Source: QHXW01 sp963847515
GTDB lineage: Bacteria; Acidobacteriota; Terriglobia; Bryobacterales; Bryobacteraceae
Length of the DNA stretch: 64,000 nucleotides
NCBI GenBank assembly: GCA_963847515.1
Contig: CAWKAA010000005.1
Coordinates: 930,001-994,000 of the forward strand
Direction of reading: 5' to 3'
Made by a program: the position numbers and the translations under genes. Numbering within the stretch: position 1 is the stretch's first letter; every line of letters starts with the position of its first letter. The notes below the pieces were generated by a model. It saw only the letters and a list, made by a program, of their open reading frames with translations, was not told the DNA's origin and did not search any database. Positions 25,423 through 36,165 of the stretch are shown piece after piece.

Positions 25423-25625
25423 TCCCTGATCTCCTCAATTCCCAGAGGGAGCAGTTCCCTAGCCAAAACAGAATCTGGCTGCGGTCGAAGGAGAGTCAGG
25501 TGAGCCTGGGCATTATTTACCCAGACAGGCATTCATCTCGGGATGCACCGAGCGATCCAACGCGCACAATCTGCGCGGACGGGCTGATGAGGCGCGTCAG
25601 AGAAGCGGCTGTGATTGAAAACACA

Positions 25626-26537
25626 TCAAGGTCGCCGCCCACTATGAGGAGCGGACCATTTGCCGCTCGTTCGCATATGCATTCCTGCATAAGCGACTAC
25701 TGCCATAACGGATATGACCGTTAGATTGATGAGAAAGCTCACCAGTCGTTGAGCTACGATGTCGCCTTGGGGTAGCCCAAGCACGAAGGCAGCACCCAAC
25801 CACACCGGAAATATTGCAAATTGAACGGCCGCCGCGACGCCAATCAAGTAACGTCGTCCGGCATCGTCGGCACTCGACAATCCCGCTGCCGTTCCTATGA
25901 CTGCCGAAATGGCAAGACTGCTTAATGGGCTCTTGAAGCCGCCGAAATGAATGGGCCCGCCTTCAATCCAGGCCACGGCCGCGCCTGCTGCCAGCGCCAG
26001 CACTGTGCTAGCCAACAATGCGCGAAGCCCCTGCAAGATCAGGCGGCGATCGAGGCTCCACAGACCAAAACTGACCGCGAGGACCTGAGACAGAAACGGC
26101 AGGAACAGAGCCGCCACCACAATCGCAATGGGATTGTCCTCAATGACGCCCGTTGCCATTAGAATGGCTCCGGCAGCGGCCCGTCCTATATAGCTTGGCG
26201 TCACATGGCTCAGTTGCCACAGGTCCTGAATGATATCGGGAAAAGGCTCACTCAGCGGGCGGGTAAGGCTGGACAGGGATTCATTGTCGACAATGGCCCG
26301 CACTTCACGCGAGGTTAGCGTGTAGTCGACATTGGAGAAAACCGGCGAGCTGAGGAAGCCTTCGACAAAGGCTCTGGCTTTCGGCGTTGAAGTCTCCACG
26401 CTCAGAGTCCGCCTGTTTACGTCCGGCCCGTATACAAACACCTCCGCCACAGTGACCCGTTCAATACCGGCCGCGAGCGCAAGATGGGCAGCGTCAGAAA
26501 CGTACTCGGGCGGGATGGTCGCCCGGATCTCATGCAT
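25626..26537 (-). CDS. DUF389 family membrane protein
   Basis: The 303-aa protein has a soluble N-terminal part (about 1-110, starting MHEIRATIPPEYVSDAAHLA) and then about six TMs (residues about 120-285), with GVIEDNPIAIVVAALFLPFLSQVLAVSFGL and ISAVIGTAAGLSSADDAGRRYLIGVAAAVQ. This layout is the DUF389 (TIGR00341-like) family, whose members are membrane proteins of unknown transport or stress role. The 203-base gap to the preceding gene holds no ORF; it contains only weak dyads. Confidence 0.8.
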   Translation of the reverse strand: MHEIRATIPPEYVSDAAHLALAAGIERVTVAEVFVYGPDVNRRTLSVETSTPKARAFVEGFLSSPVFSNVDYTLTSREVRAIVDNESLSSLTRPLSEPFPDIIQDLWQLSHVTPSYIGRAAAGAILMATGVIEDNPIAIVVAALFLPFLSQVLAVSFGLWSLDRRLILQGLRALLASTVLALAAGAAVAWIEGGPIHFGGFKSPLSSLAISAVIGTAAGLSSADDAGRRYLIGVAAAVQFAIFPVWLGAAFVLGLPQGDIVAQRLVSFLINLTVISVMAVVAYAGMHMRTSGKWSAPHSGRRP

Positions 26538-26594
26538 GGCCGTAAGCTCCTTGAAAGAAAAACGCTGGTGAGGGAAGAAGACAGCGAAAAATTC

Positions 26595-26687
<93 letters not shown>

Positions 26688-26754
26688 GTCGAGGTTCTGG
26701 CAGGTCCAGTAACTGCATGTTAGCATACTCCTCACGGGGTCCCAGCCGAGGCGA

Positions 26755-26773
26755 AACAGTATCTAACACTGTT
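26755..26773. promoter_or_regulatory. Dyad just upstream of the DUF481 gene
   Basis: AACAGT (26755-26760) and ACTGTT (26768-26773) form a perfect 6-bp inverted repeat around a 7-base centre, 11 bases before the ATG at 26785. It could be an operator, or an RNA hairpin close to the ribosome site. Confidence 0.4.
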
Positions 26774-26784
26774 AAATTGCAGGT

Positions 26785-27927
26785 ATGCCCTTCAATCCAA
26801 TTCTCATGCGGCGCTTGCCCGTATTTGCCGTTTTGCTAGCGGCGGTAACGAATCTGCATGCACAAGCGAAAAGCGATTCCATGGCTGAGCCTGACGTGCT
26901 GATCTTCACCAATGGGGAAAAACTCATCGGCCACTTGGTGCGTTCCACGGGCGACAAGGTCACGTTCAAGAGTGACATGGCCGGAGAAATCACGGTGGAG
27001 TGGAAGAACATTCAGGAGCTCCGCTCCGCGCAGAAGTATGCGGTCATTCAAAAGGGCGTGCCACTCCGCAAGAACGAAGCGGAAGCGAAGGTTCCGAGGG
27101 GAACGATCGCTGTCGCTGAGCGGAAGATCGAGATCCGTCCCGGTGGAGAGCGGCCACCTCAAACGGTGGCTGTGGGCGATGCCGCGTACATCGTGGATGA
27201 AGCTGCTTTCGAACAGGCGCTGCACCGCCCTGGGATTTTCGAGGCGTGGACGGGTGCGATTGTGGGAGGCGCTTCGCTGGTGGAGGCTACACAGAAGAGC
27301 AACACATTCACCGCCACCGTCGCGCTGGTCCGCGCGGTTCCGGCGGAAAACTGGCTCGATCCGCGCAACCGCACGATTGTAGATTTCAGCGTTTCGTACG
27401 GAAAATTAACTCAGCCGAACACGCCCACCGTGAAGACTTCCATTTACCACGCCGACGCCGAGCGCGACCAATATTTCAGCGGGCGTTTCTATGGCTTTGG
27501 CCAACTTGCTTACGACCATAACTTCTCACAAGGCCTGGATTTGCAACAGGCTTACGGTGGCGGAGTTGGATGGACCGTAATCAAGAGCGCGCATCAGACT
27601 CTCGACGTGAAAGCCAGCGTGAATTACATCAGGCAGCAATTCGAGACTGCGGCGAACAACCAGAATCTGGTTGGTTCCACTTTTGCCGAAGGCTACCAGC
27701 GCACCCTGGCGCATGGCATTCTCTTCTCCGAGCAGTTATCCGCCACTCCGGCCTGGAACAATACGAGGGCCTATACGGCATCGGGCGGCGCAGGCCTGAC
27801 CATGCCGATGTTCAAGCGGCTGAGCCTGTCCCTCAGCGCACTGGACATGTTCTTGAATGACCCGCCCCCAGGCTTCAAGAAAAATTCCTTTCAGTTCACG
27901 ACCGGCGTCAGCTACACGCTGAAGTAA
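26785..27927 (+). CDS. DUF481 outer-membrane beta-barrel protein
   Basis: The 380-aa protein has a signal peptide (MRRLPVFAVLLAAVTNLHAQA from the second ATG at 26806). An SH3-like domain follows (DVLIFTNGEKLIGHLVRSTG ... VEWKNIQELRS), and then a YdiY/DUF481 barrel with alternating strands (TFTATVALVRAV, RTIVDFSVSYGKL, YFSGRFYGFGQLAYDHNF) and a last strand FTTGVSYTLK. It probably sits in the outer membrane; the role of the family is unknown. Either ATG may be the start. Confidence 0.85.
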   Translation: MPFNPILMRRLPVFAVLLAAVTNLHAQAKSDSMAEPDVLIFTNGEKLIGHLVRSTGDKVTFKSDMAGEITVEWKNIQELRSAQKYAVIQKGVPLRKNEAEAKVPRGTIAVAERKIEIRPGGERPPQTVAVGDAAYIVDEAAFEQALHRPGIFEAWTGAIVGGASLVEATQKSNTFTATVALVRAVPAENWLDPRNRTIVDFSVSYGKLTQPNTPTVKTSIYHADAERDQYFSGRFYGFGQLAYDHNFSQGLDLQQAYGGGVGWTVIKSAHQTLDVKASVNYIRQQFETAANNQNLVGSTFAEGYQRTLAHGILFSEQLSATPAWNNTRAYTASGGAGLTMPMFKRLSLSLSALDMFLNDPPPGFKKNSFQFTTGVSYTLK

Positions 27928-27928
27928 C

Positions 27929-27986
27929 TAGCGCAGGGCTGCCGCCGCAAAACCCGCCCCCCAACACCGTGTGTGGCCCTGCGCTA
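27929..27986. terminator. Long-loop hairpin between convergent DUF481 and priA genes
   Basis: TAGCGCAGGGC (27929-27939) pairs perfectly with GCCCTGCGCTA (27976-27986) over 11 bp with a 36-base loop. It fills the gap between the two stops (27927 and 27989). No T-run follows, so it is a candidate bidirectional barrier rather than a typical terminator. Confidence 0.45.
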
Positions 27987-27988
27987 CG

Positions 27989-30417
27989 TTACATCAGGGT
28001 CAATGGGTCCACATCAATTACCAGCGAGGTTGCGGGCCATTTGTGGGCAATCGCGTATTCGCGGGCGCGCGCCAGCAGTTCGTTCAGCGCGGGCCGGCTG
28101 GTCGTTTTCATGAGCAACTGGTAGCGAAATTCGTTCTTCAGACGCGGTACGGGCGCCTCCGCCGGCCCCATAATCTTGATCTGCTCCGGCGGCGGCGTAA
28201 ACAACCGGCCCAGCTCCGCACTCAGCCGCAGCGCCTCCTCCTGCTTTTCGCTGCGCACCAAAAGATTGGCCATGGCGGTGAATGGCGGATAATGCATCAG
28301 CCGACGGAAGTTCAGCTCTTTTTCGTAGAACGCCTGATAGTCGTGGGCGGCGGCCATGCGAATGGCGTAGTGATCGGGATTGATGGTCTGGACAAGCACG
28401 ATGCCGGGTAGATTGCCGCGGCCCGCGCGTCCCGCCACCTGCGTAAGCAGCTGAAAAGTGCGTTCGGCTGCGCGGAAATCCGGCATGCCCAAGCCCACAT
28501 CCGCCGACACTACCCCCACCAGCGTGACGTTAGGAATGTCGTGGCCCTTGGCGATCATCTGCGTGCCCACCAGAATGTCAAAATCGCGATCGCGGAATCC
28601 TTGCAGGATGGTTTCGTACTGGCGCTTGCCGGTGACCGTATCGCGATCGAGACGCGTGATGCGCGCTCGGGGGAATGCCCGATGCAATTCTTCTTCTACT
28701 TTTTCCGACCCCACGCCCAGGAAGTAGATATGCTCGCTCTGGCACTTCGGGCAGACGGAGGGGACGCTTTCGGCATAGCCGCAGTAATGGCACAACAAGC
28801 GCCGGTCGCGGCGATGATAAGTGAGCGTGACGGAGCAGTTCACGGCACTGGACGCGTTCGCCGCAAGAGCGGCAGGCCACGAAGCTCGAGAAACCGCGGC
28901 GGTTGAGCAGCAGCATGGTCTGCTCGCCGTTATCGAGCCGCTCGCTGATCGCTTCGAGCAAGCGCCGCGAGAAGGTGGCCTGTTTGCGCGTTTCCAAAAA
29001 CTCCTCGCGCATGTCGATCAACTCGACCCGTGGCAGCGGCCGTTTCTCAATGCGTTCAGGCAGTTCGACTAGCGTGTACTTGCCGCGCTCCACGTTGTAG
29101 CGGCTCTCGAGGCTGGGTGTGGCCGAGCCCAGCACCACGCAGGCTCCGGCAGCCTGCGCGCGCACCATAGCGACGTCGCGCCCGTTGTAGCGCGGCGTCT
29201 CCTCCTGCTTGTAGCTCTGGTCGTGCTCTTCATCCACCACGATCAGCCCGAGATTGCGCACGGGCGCGAACACGCCCGAACGCGTTCCCACTACCACGCT
29301 CGCCTGCGCCTGCGCGGATACGGCGCCATTGCTCGCTGCGTTCGGTATCGGTGAATGCGCTATGCAGAATCGCCACACGGTCGCCGAAGCGCGCAAAGAA
29401 CTGGCCCGCAACAGCGGGCGTGAGCGCAATCTCCGGCACCAGCAGCAGCGCGCTGCGGCCGGTTGCCAATACGGCTTCAATGGCGCTGAGATAGACCTCG
29501 GTCTTGCCCGAGCCGGTGATGCCATGCAGCAGGAATGTGTGAAATTGCCTGGATTCGATGGCTCCGCGAATCGCGGCGAACGCCTGCTCCTGCTCGGGAT
29601 TCAGCTTGTGCCGCGTGCGTACCGGGCCCGCGGTAGCATTCACCAGTGTCTCCCGAGTTACTTTGAGAATGCCTTTGCGCGCCAGCGCTCGGGCGGCGGC
29701 GCTTGCATGATGTACCTGCGCCTCGAGTTCTTTGAGATTGTGCGAACCCGGATGCAAAGTGAGAAAAGCGATCAGCTCCCGTTCAGCTTTAGGCCGCTTA
29801 TCGGCGTCCGGCTCATGTTCCAGCTCCAGGCGCAATCTTTCCGAGGGCGCACGCAGAGGATCGCGATCGGTATGCACATGTTCGGAGACGATAAAGCCTT
29901 TGCGCTCGAGCGAACGGATGGCTTTGTCGGCGAGGGGGAGTTTCTTCATCAGATACGCAGCTGTTAACGGCCGGCCTTCCAGCATCCGCAGCGCCGCCGC
30001 TACCGGATCCTCCGGCCCGGCGTCGAACAACAACTGCCGCGCGGCATCCAGCCCGGAGTCGGTGAGCGAATAGACCTTGCCCGAACGGATTTCGCCCCCG
30101 AGCGGCAGCATGGAACGAAGCACTTCGCCGAGCGGAGCGCAATAGTAACCCGCGATCCAGCGGCCGAGCGAAAGCAGTTCGGCATCCAGAACCGGCTCAG
30201 CGTCGATCAGACGCAGCGCATCGCGCGCCGCAACCTGAGGCGGATCGTCATGGCACCGCAGGGCAACGCCAGTCATTTTTCGCACGCCGAACGGGACGAT
30301 CACGCGGCAGCCGGGCTTCACCCGGTGCTGCAGAGTTACGGGCAGCGAGTAAGTGAACGGGTGATCGAGCGGTACCGGCAGACTGACATCACAGAAACGG
30401 AATGCGCCGTCGGTCAT
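27989..30417 (-). CDS. priA: Primosomal replication-restart helicase PriA (two frameshifts in this sequence)
   Basis: Three overlapping frames together give a full PriA of about 800 aa. The first (30417 to about 29300) has the 3'-binding domain (FRFCDVSLPVPLDHPFTYSL) and Walker A LLHGITGSGKTEVY. The second (about 29310-28845) has VVVGTRSGVFAP, the DEEH box IVVDEEHDQSYKQEETPRYN and LGSATPSLES. The third (about 28845-27989) has zinc-binding Cys (CHYCGYAESVPSVCPKC), ILVGTQMIAKGHD and VAGRAGRG. All functional motifs survive, so the breaks near 29305 and 28845 are probably base-call errors. It starts four bases after dinB stops. Confidence 0.9.
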
Positions 30418-30421
30418 GGGC

Positions 30422-31654
30422 CTATTTCGGTTTTCCGGGAAGACCGGCGGGATTCTCGTGCGTGCGCTCGCGGAAGCGCGCGCGCATGCCGGAGGCGAGT
30501 GAAACGGCTGACTCGCCGTACTTGTCCCGCAGGCGATCGGCCGCCGCCAGCGCCTGTCCCCATCGCTCGTGTTTGTCCTCGGCCAGCAGATCGAGCTGCG
30601 GCGCCGAAGCGTCGAAGGATGAGACATGCACGCCCAGGAGTCGTATATGCGCGCCCCGCTTCCAATTCTTTCGAAACAGCGCGCGGATTTCTTCGAAGAT
30701 CTCGATGTCGATCTGCGTGGCCCGCTCCAGTGTATGCGCGCGGGTGGAAGTCGAAAAATCCTTGTAGCGCAGCTTGAGCTGGACGGTTCGCGCGTGCAGC
30801 CCGTTTTCGCGTAGGCGCCGTCCCACCATCTCCGACAGCCGGGCTAGCGTGGCTTCGAGGACATCCGCGTCGGCGGTATCTTCTCCGTAGGTATGCTCGT
30901 GGCTGATGGATTTCGGATCCGCGCCGGCGCCCACCTCGTCGTCGAACCAGCCTCCGGCATCCAAGCCGAGCGCTTTGCCCGCCAGCGCCAGCCCCCACTT
31001 TCCGAACCGGCTTTCGAGAAACGTTTCGTCGAAGCGCGCGAGATCCCCGACCTTATGAATGCCCAGCGCGTGCAAATTCTTTTCCGTCACTTTGCCCACA
31101 CCGGGAACCTTGCGCACGTCGAGTGGCGCGAGGAAGCGGGCTTCCTGCCCAGGCATCACCCAGAGCACACCATTGGGCTTGGCCTGGTCTGACGAGATTT
31201 TGGCGACGAGACGCGAGGTCGCAATGCCGATGGAACAGTTGAGGCGGATTTCGTTGCGCACGGCCTCATGCAACAAGTGTGCGGCGCGTAGCGGCGGACC
31301 ATGAAGACGATCTGTGCCGGTCATGTCGATGTAAGCCTCGTCGATGGACGCCATCTCGACCTGCGGGGAAAAACGGTTCAACACCTCGAAGACGCGCTGG
31401 GAATAGTCGCGATACCGCTCGGGGTGGCCGTCCACGAACAGCGCGTGCGGGCAGAGCTTGTAGGCGGTACGCAGCGGCATAGCAGAGTGTACGCCGAATT
31501 TGCGGGCCTCATACGACGCCGCGGAAACCACGCCACGCTCGTTGGGCCGCCCGCCGACGACAACGGCTTTTCCTTTAAGCGAGGGATCGAACAGCTCTTC
31601 GACAGATACGAAGAAGGCATCCATGTCGACGTGGAAGAAGGTACGCATCCTCAC
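30422..31654 (-). CDS. dinB: DNA polymerase IV (Y family)
   Basis: The 410-aa polymerase has FFHVDMDAFFVSVEE with the first metal Asp, VVVGGRPNERGVVSAASYEAR, the SIDEAYIDMT catalytic D-E pair, and GIATSRLVAKISSDQAKPNG. HhH text RKVPGVGKVTEKNL and a little-finger domain (SISHEHTYGEDTADAD) follow. The C-terminal QLDLLAED is a beta-clamp-binding motif. It performs error-prone translesion synthesis. It lies in one operon with priA (4 bases apart) and a secreted protein upstream (4-base overlap). Confidence 0.96.
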   Translation of the reverse strand: MRMRTFFHVDMDAFFVSVEELFDPSLKGKAVVVGGRPNERGVVSAASYEARKFGVHSAMPLRTAYKLCPHALFVDGHPERYRDYSQRVFEVLNRFSPQVEMASIDEAYIDMTGTDRLHGPPLRAAHLLHEAVRNEIRLNCSIGIATSRLVAKISSDQAKPNGVLWVMPGQEARFLAPLDVRKVPGVGKVTEKNLHALGIHKVGDLARFDETFLESRFGKWGLALAGKALGLDAGGWFDDEVGAGADPKSISHEHTYGEDTADADVLEATLARLSEMVGRRLRENGLHARTVQLKLRYKDFSTSTRAHTLERATQIDIEIFEEIRALFRKNWKRGAHIRLLGVHVSSFDASAPQLDLLAEDKHERWGQALAAADRLRDKYGESAVSLASGMRARFRERTHENPAGLPGKPK

Positions 31655-32220
31655 TTCTCCAAGATGTTATGAATCAGTCTCAGGCCGTTGTCGCTGATGA
31701 CGAAATAATGTTCGCCACACCTGTGAGACTCGTAACCCAGACCATCGTCTACTCGAGCGACTTTATCTGTTTCGCAAATGTTAGCGATCAGCAGACGGCT
31801 ATCGAGTCTATACGCTAAAGGCGGTTCCGTCGGCCAGCTCCACGGAACTTGAAAATAGCTGTGCCGTGGCCCGTGATGGAAGGGTGGTGGGAAGACACGT
31901 CCGGTTCTCAAATCGACAATCGCCGCCATCAAACACGGCGAACCACATCCCCACCTCACTATGACGTAGTGTCCTGCAAAGTTCGGCCCCGGCGCGGCGA
32001 GTTCCTTTCCGGTTGTGCCGTCTTCAGCGCCCCACCCTCTGCTTACACCTCGGCGGATGACCGTTCGGTATAGTCGCTCCTCGGATGTGGTCAGAACGGG
32101 TTGGGCGGGCTCCCTCCTGAAGACCTCCATGGCAGGAAAATCTTCAAACCGTGGGACATCACTCGGAACCTGCGCCAATGTACAAATCGCTAGCGTACAG
32201 GCGAGCAGCAGAACCTTCAC
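31651..32220 (-). CDS. Secreted hypothetical protein
   Basis: The 189-aa protein has a signal peptide (MKVLLLACTLAICTLAQ). The body contains EERLYRTVIRRGVSRGWG, GPNFAGHYVIVRWGCGSPC and a late CGEHYFVISDNGLRLI. Three to four Cys suggest disulphides. The pattern F-A-G-H-Y-x-I-x-x-W-G-C-G-x-x-C followed by D-x-R-T-G-x-V is known from proteins of unknown function in many soil bacteria. It overlaps dinB by four bases, an odd pairing for a secreted protein with a polymerase. Confidence 0.82.
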   Translation of the reverse strand: MKVLLLACTLAICTLAQVPSDVPRFEDFPAMEVFRREPAQPVLTTSEERLYRTVIRRGVSRGWGAEDGTTGKELAAPGPNFAGHYVIVRWGCGSPCLMAAIVDLRTGRVFPPPFHHGPRHSYFQVPWSWPTEPPLAYRLDSRLLIANICETDKVARVDDGLGYESHRCGEHYFVISDNGLRLIHNILEK

Positions 32221-32386
32221 GCCTTCAGCATAAACCAGATCGAACGGGCGTCAACCCCGATAATCGTGCAGACGGCCGGCATAATTGGAAGCCGTCCAAG
32301 AAGGTTTTCATCCGAGTGAAATCGGCATTGTGCCGCGAGGCGCGCCGGTGAAACCCTTACACGAGTAACAGGTGAGAGTACCTGCT

Positions 32387-32585
32387 CTACTTCAAGCCGC
32401 TGCGGCGCTTGACTTCTTCCCACGTAACGAACTTACCTTCCTGGAACCCTCGTTCAGAGCGCTCCTTTTTGCTGCTTCAGCTCCTCGAAGTGGAGTGCTT
32501 CGAGTTGATCGAGCTCTGCATTTGTGACTCTGTGGGAATCAATTAACGCCCGAACAGCGTTCGCCAGTGAAAAGAGACGTTTCAC
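32387..32585 (-). pseudogene. Possible small antitoxin-like gene, frameshifted
   Basis: From a GTG at 32585, seven bases after the prmC stop, the frame reads MKRLFSLANAVRALIDSHRV and TNAELDQLEALHFEELKQQK, then meets a TGA. In the +1 frame it continues ERSERGFQEGKFVTWEEVKR and RSGLK to a TAG at 32387. The tail G-x2-E-G-K-x-V-x-W-E-E-V-K-R-R resembles the ends of small type II antitoxins. The join near 32460 assumes one indel. No toxin is recognisable in 32221-32386, which contains no clear gene. Confidence 0.3.
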
Positions 32586-32592
32586 CAAGCTA

Positions 32593-33433
32593 TTATCGCT
32601 CCGCCTGCATCCGTGCCGCCAGAACCCGCGGGATCCCCGCCAGGTCCGGAACGACGCGCACATCGCGCCAATGCTGCCCGAACATTCCGAGCACGCGGTC
32701 CCTGCTCTTGTAACCCAGTTCCAGAACCAGCCAGCCACCGGGACATAGCACCCGCTCCGCATCCGCGAGCAGCCGCTCGTAAATCTCAAACCCGGTGGGA
32801 CCGGCAAAAAGCGCTAACCCCGGCTCGTGGTCGCGCACCTCGCGCTGCAAGCTTGCACGCTCCGCTTCCGGCACATATGGCGGATTCGAGACGACGAGAT
32901 CCATAGAACTCGCCGCGATCGCCGACATCAGATCGCAGCAAACGAATTCCGCACGGGCGCCCAACTTCCGCGCATTCTCCGCGGCAACCGCAAGCGCCGC
33001 AGCCGAGATATCGGTGCCGTAAACCGTGGCGTTTGTCTCAAGTTGCAGTGTCACGGCGATGGCGCCTGACCCGCAACCTACGTCCAGAATACGCCGCGCG
33101 CCGCGCGCTAACTTCGAGCGCCGTCTCCACCACCAGCTCCGTCTCCGGCCGTGGGATCAAGACATCCGGCGTGACGCGGAACTCGCGCCCGTAAAACTCC
33201 TGCCGCCCGGTGATGTATTGCGTCGGTTTGCCGTTCAGTCGCTCGTGCAGATAGCGGCCGTAGTGGATCCACTCCACCTCGCGCAGCTCCTGCTCGGGAT
33301 GCGCGTAAAGAAACGGGCGCTCGCAGTCGGAGCGCGTGACCCAGCAGAACTTCGGCGGTCAGCCGCGGCGACGGCGATGCCGGCGTCCTCCAGGAGCTTG
33401 GTGCCCTGGAGCAGAGCCTGCTTGGAGCGTCAT
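32593..33433 (-). CDS. prmC: Peptide chain release factor N5-glutamine methyltransferase (several frameshifts in this sequence)
   Basis: Pieces of one PrmC are spread over frames: ATG at 33433 (MTLQ), then LLQGTKLLEDAGIA, CERPFLYAHPEQELREVEWI, HYGRYLHERLNGKPTQYITG, REFRVTPDVLIPRPETELVV (to about 33110), and from about 33060 TDISAAALAVAAENARKLG and the catalytic VVSNPPYVPEAE. At least four single-base breaks are needed (near 33428, 33372, 33335 and 33100). PrmC methylates the GGQ glutamine of release factors, and it directly follows prfA here (11 bases), the usual operon. Confidence 0.85.
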
Positions 33434-33444
33434 TCGCGCCCCTC

Positions 33445-34529
33445 TTAAGCCGCTTCGCCTTCCTGCTTGAGTTTTTCGGTCTGGTAGTGCGTGGTGAGCG
33501 CTTCGATGATCGGGATCGAGCTGGCCGTCCATCACGAGATCGAGCTGATGGAGCGTCAGCCCGATGCGGTGATCGGTGACGCGGTTCTGCGGGAAATTGT
33601 AGGTGCGGATCTTTTCGCTGCGGTCGCCGGTGCCCACCATGCTGCGCCGCTCCGCGCCAAGCTGCTCGCGCTGCTTCTCCAGCTCCATCTCATAGAGCCG
33701 CGAACGCAGCACGCGCATGGCCTTGGCGCGATTCTTGATCTGCGATTTTTCGTCCTGGCAGGAAACCACCAGGCCGGTCGGCAGGTGCGTGATGCGCACC
33801 GCCGAATAAGTGGTATTGACCGACTGCCCGCCCGGACCCGAGGAGCAGAACGTATCGATGCGGATGTCCTTGGCCTCGATCTTGACTTCCACTTCGTCGG
33901 CTTCCGGCAGCACCGCCACGGTGATCGCGGAAGTATGCACGCGGCCCTGCTGCTCGGTCACCGGAACGCGCTGCACGCGGTGCACGCCGCTCTCGTATTT
34001 CAGCTTGCTGTAGACTTGCTCGCCGCTCACCAGCGCGATGACTTCCTTCAGCCCGCCCACCGACGATTCGCTGGTCGACGTGACTTCCACCCTCCAGCGC
34101 TGCGTTTCGGCGTAGCGCGAGTACATGCGGAAAATCTCGGCCGCGAACAGCGTGGCTTCGTCGCCGCCCGTGCCGGCGCGGATTTCGAGCACCACGTTCT
34201 TTTCGTCGTTGGGATCTTTGGGCAGCAGCAGAACCTTCAGCTCCTCTTCGATCTCGCCAATCGCCGGCTCCAGGCGCGCGATTTCTTCGCTGGCCATCTG
34301 CCCGCAGCTCGGGATCGGAGTCCAGACAGCATGCCGCGCGCCTGCTCGAGCTGCGCTCGACGCCTCCTTCCATTCGCGATATTTGGCGACGATTTCGGCA
34401 AGTTCGCTGTGCGCCTTGGCGACTTTGCGGTACTGGTCGCGCGTCGGTGATCACGGCCGGGTCGGCCAGCTGGCGCGTCAGCTCCTCGAAACGCACTTCG
34501 ATCTGATCGAGTCTGCCAACGAATTGCAT
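33445..34529 (-). CDS. prfA: Peptide chain release factor 1 (frameshifts in this sequence)
   Basis: The main frame (34297 to about 33525) holds VVLEIRAGTGGDEATLFAAE, GVHRVQRVPVTEQQGRVHTS with the RF1 anticodon-like P-V-T, and SSGPGGQSVNTTYSAVRITH with the GGQ that triggers peptide release at UAA/UAG. The start MQFVGRLDQIEVRFEELTRQ is in another frame. Breaks lie near 34440, at two places near 34307-34325 (extra G in each), and near 33525; the correct stop is the TAA at 33445. It is part of the DUF1385-prfA-prmC operon. Confidence 0.9.
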
Positions 34530-34535
34530 GCGCGT

Positions 34536-35476
<941 letters not shown>

Positions 35477-35555
35477 CTGTATATGGGTGAACAAAGCGAA
35501 AAAAGCTGCGAAGGGACACAAAACTCCTTAAAAACCTATTATAAGGCAATTCTGG

Positions 35556-35590
35556 CCGCGAATGAACGCGAATCGCCGCGAATATGCGGG
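35556..35590. repeat. GATTCGCG-type interspersed repeat, copy 2
   Basis: The 35 bases CCGCGAATGAACGCGAATCG and following CCGCGAATATGCGGG match, on the opposite strand, the element at 8938-8966. It lies between the DUF1385 start and the CoA-binding protein stop. No gene is seen in 35477-35638. Confidence 0.65.
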
Positions 35591-35638
35591 TTCGAAACCC
35601 TGACAGCTCTATGACTTAAACGTCTGAAGGCAAAGCTG

Positions 35639-36091
35639 TCAACGCTTCCTCGACGAAATCACCGCCGTATTCAGCCCAATGGTGTTCAAACCGCCAAAAA
35701 AGCGCGCGTGCTCGATTTTCATGCAGCGGTCCATCACCACTTCGAGGCCAGCCGCGCGGGCGTGCTCGGCAGCCGCTTCATGAATCACGCCTAACTGCAT
35801 CCAGATAACTTTGGCGCCGATCGCGATGGCGTCGTCTACAAGTGCTGGAACGGCGGCGGGCTCGCGGAAAATATCCACGACTTCCACCGTGCCGGGGACG
35901 TCGCGCAGCGAGGGATACGATTTGCGGCCAAGGATTTCCCGTTCGCGCGGATTTACTGGAACTACGTCATAACCTTCGGCGATTAAATAGATCGCCGCGA
36001 AGTGGCTCGGCCGGAATGCGTTGGACGAAAGCCCCACCATGGCGACGCGTTTGTAAGTCTGAAGAATCCGCAACCGGTCGGCGGACGTCAT
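35639..36091 (-). CDS. CoA-binding (Rossmann) domain protein, YccU-like
   Basis: The 150-aa protein from the ATG at 36091 has YKRVAMVGLSSNAFRPSHF, the CoA-binding glycine turn, YLIAEGYDVVPVNPRE, VEVVDIFREPAAVPALVDDA, IWMQLGVIHEAAAEHAR and GLEVVMDRCMKIEHAR. This matches small stand-alone CoA-binding proteins; the ligand and role are not established. A longer frame exists upstream but overlaps the tail of metY, so the ATG at 36091 is preferred. It lies 74 bases after metY on the same strand. Confidence 0.88.
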   Translation of the reverse strand: MTSADRLRILQTYKRVAMVGLSSNAFRPSHFAAIYLIAEGYDVVPVNPREREILGRKSYPSLRDVPGTVEVVDIFREPAAVPALVDDAIAIGAKVIWMQLGVIHEAAAEHARAAGLEVVMDRCMKIEHARFFGGLNTIGLNTAVISSRKR

Positions 36092-36165
36092 GGCGAAACG
36101 GCTGCGATTCACCGGCGAGTTGCCGCTCACGCCATCGGTAAGGCCGAATGGGCAATGGTCGCCCG

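Noticed and set aside
32217..32423. 68-codon minus-strand frame between the secreted protein and prmC
   Set aside because: No ribosome site, domain or protein-like pattern; it overlaps the antitoxin-like remnant in another frame.
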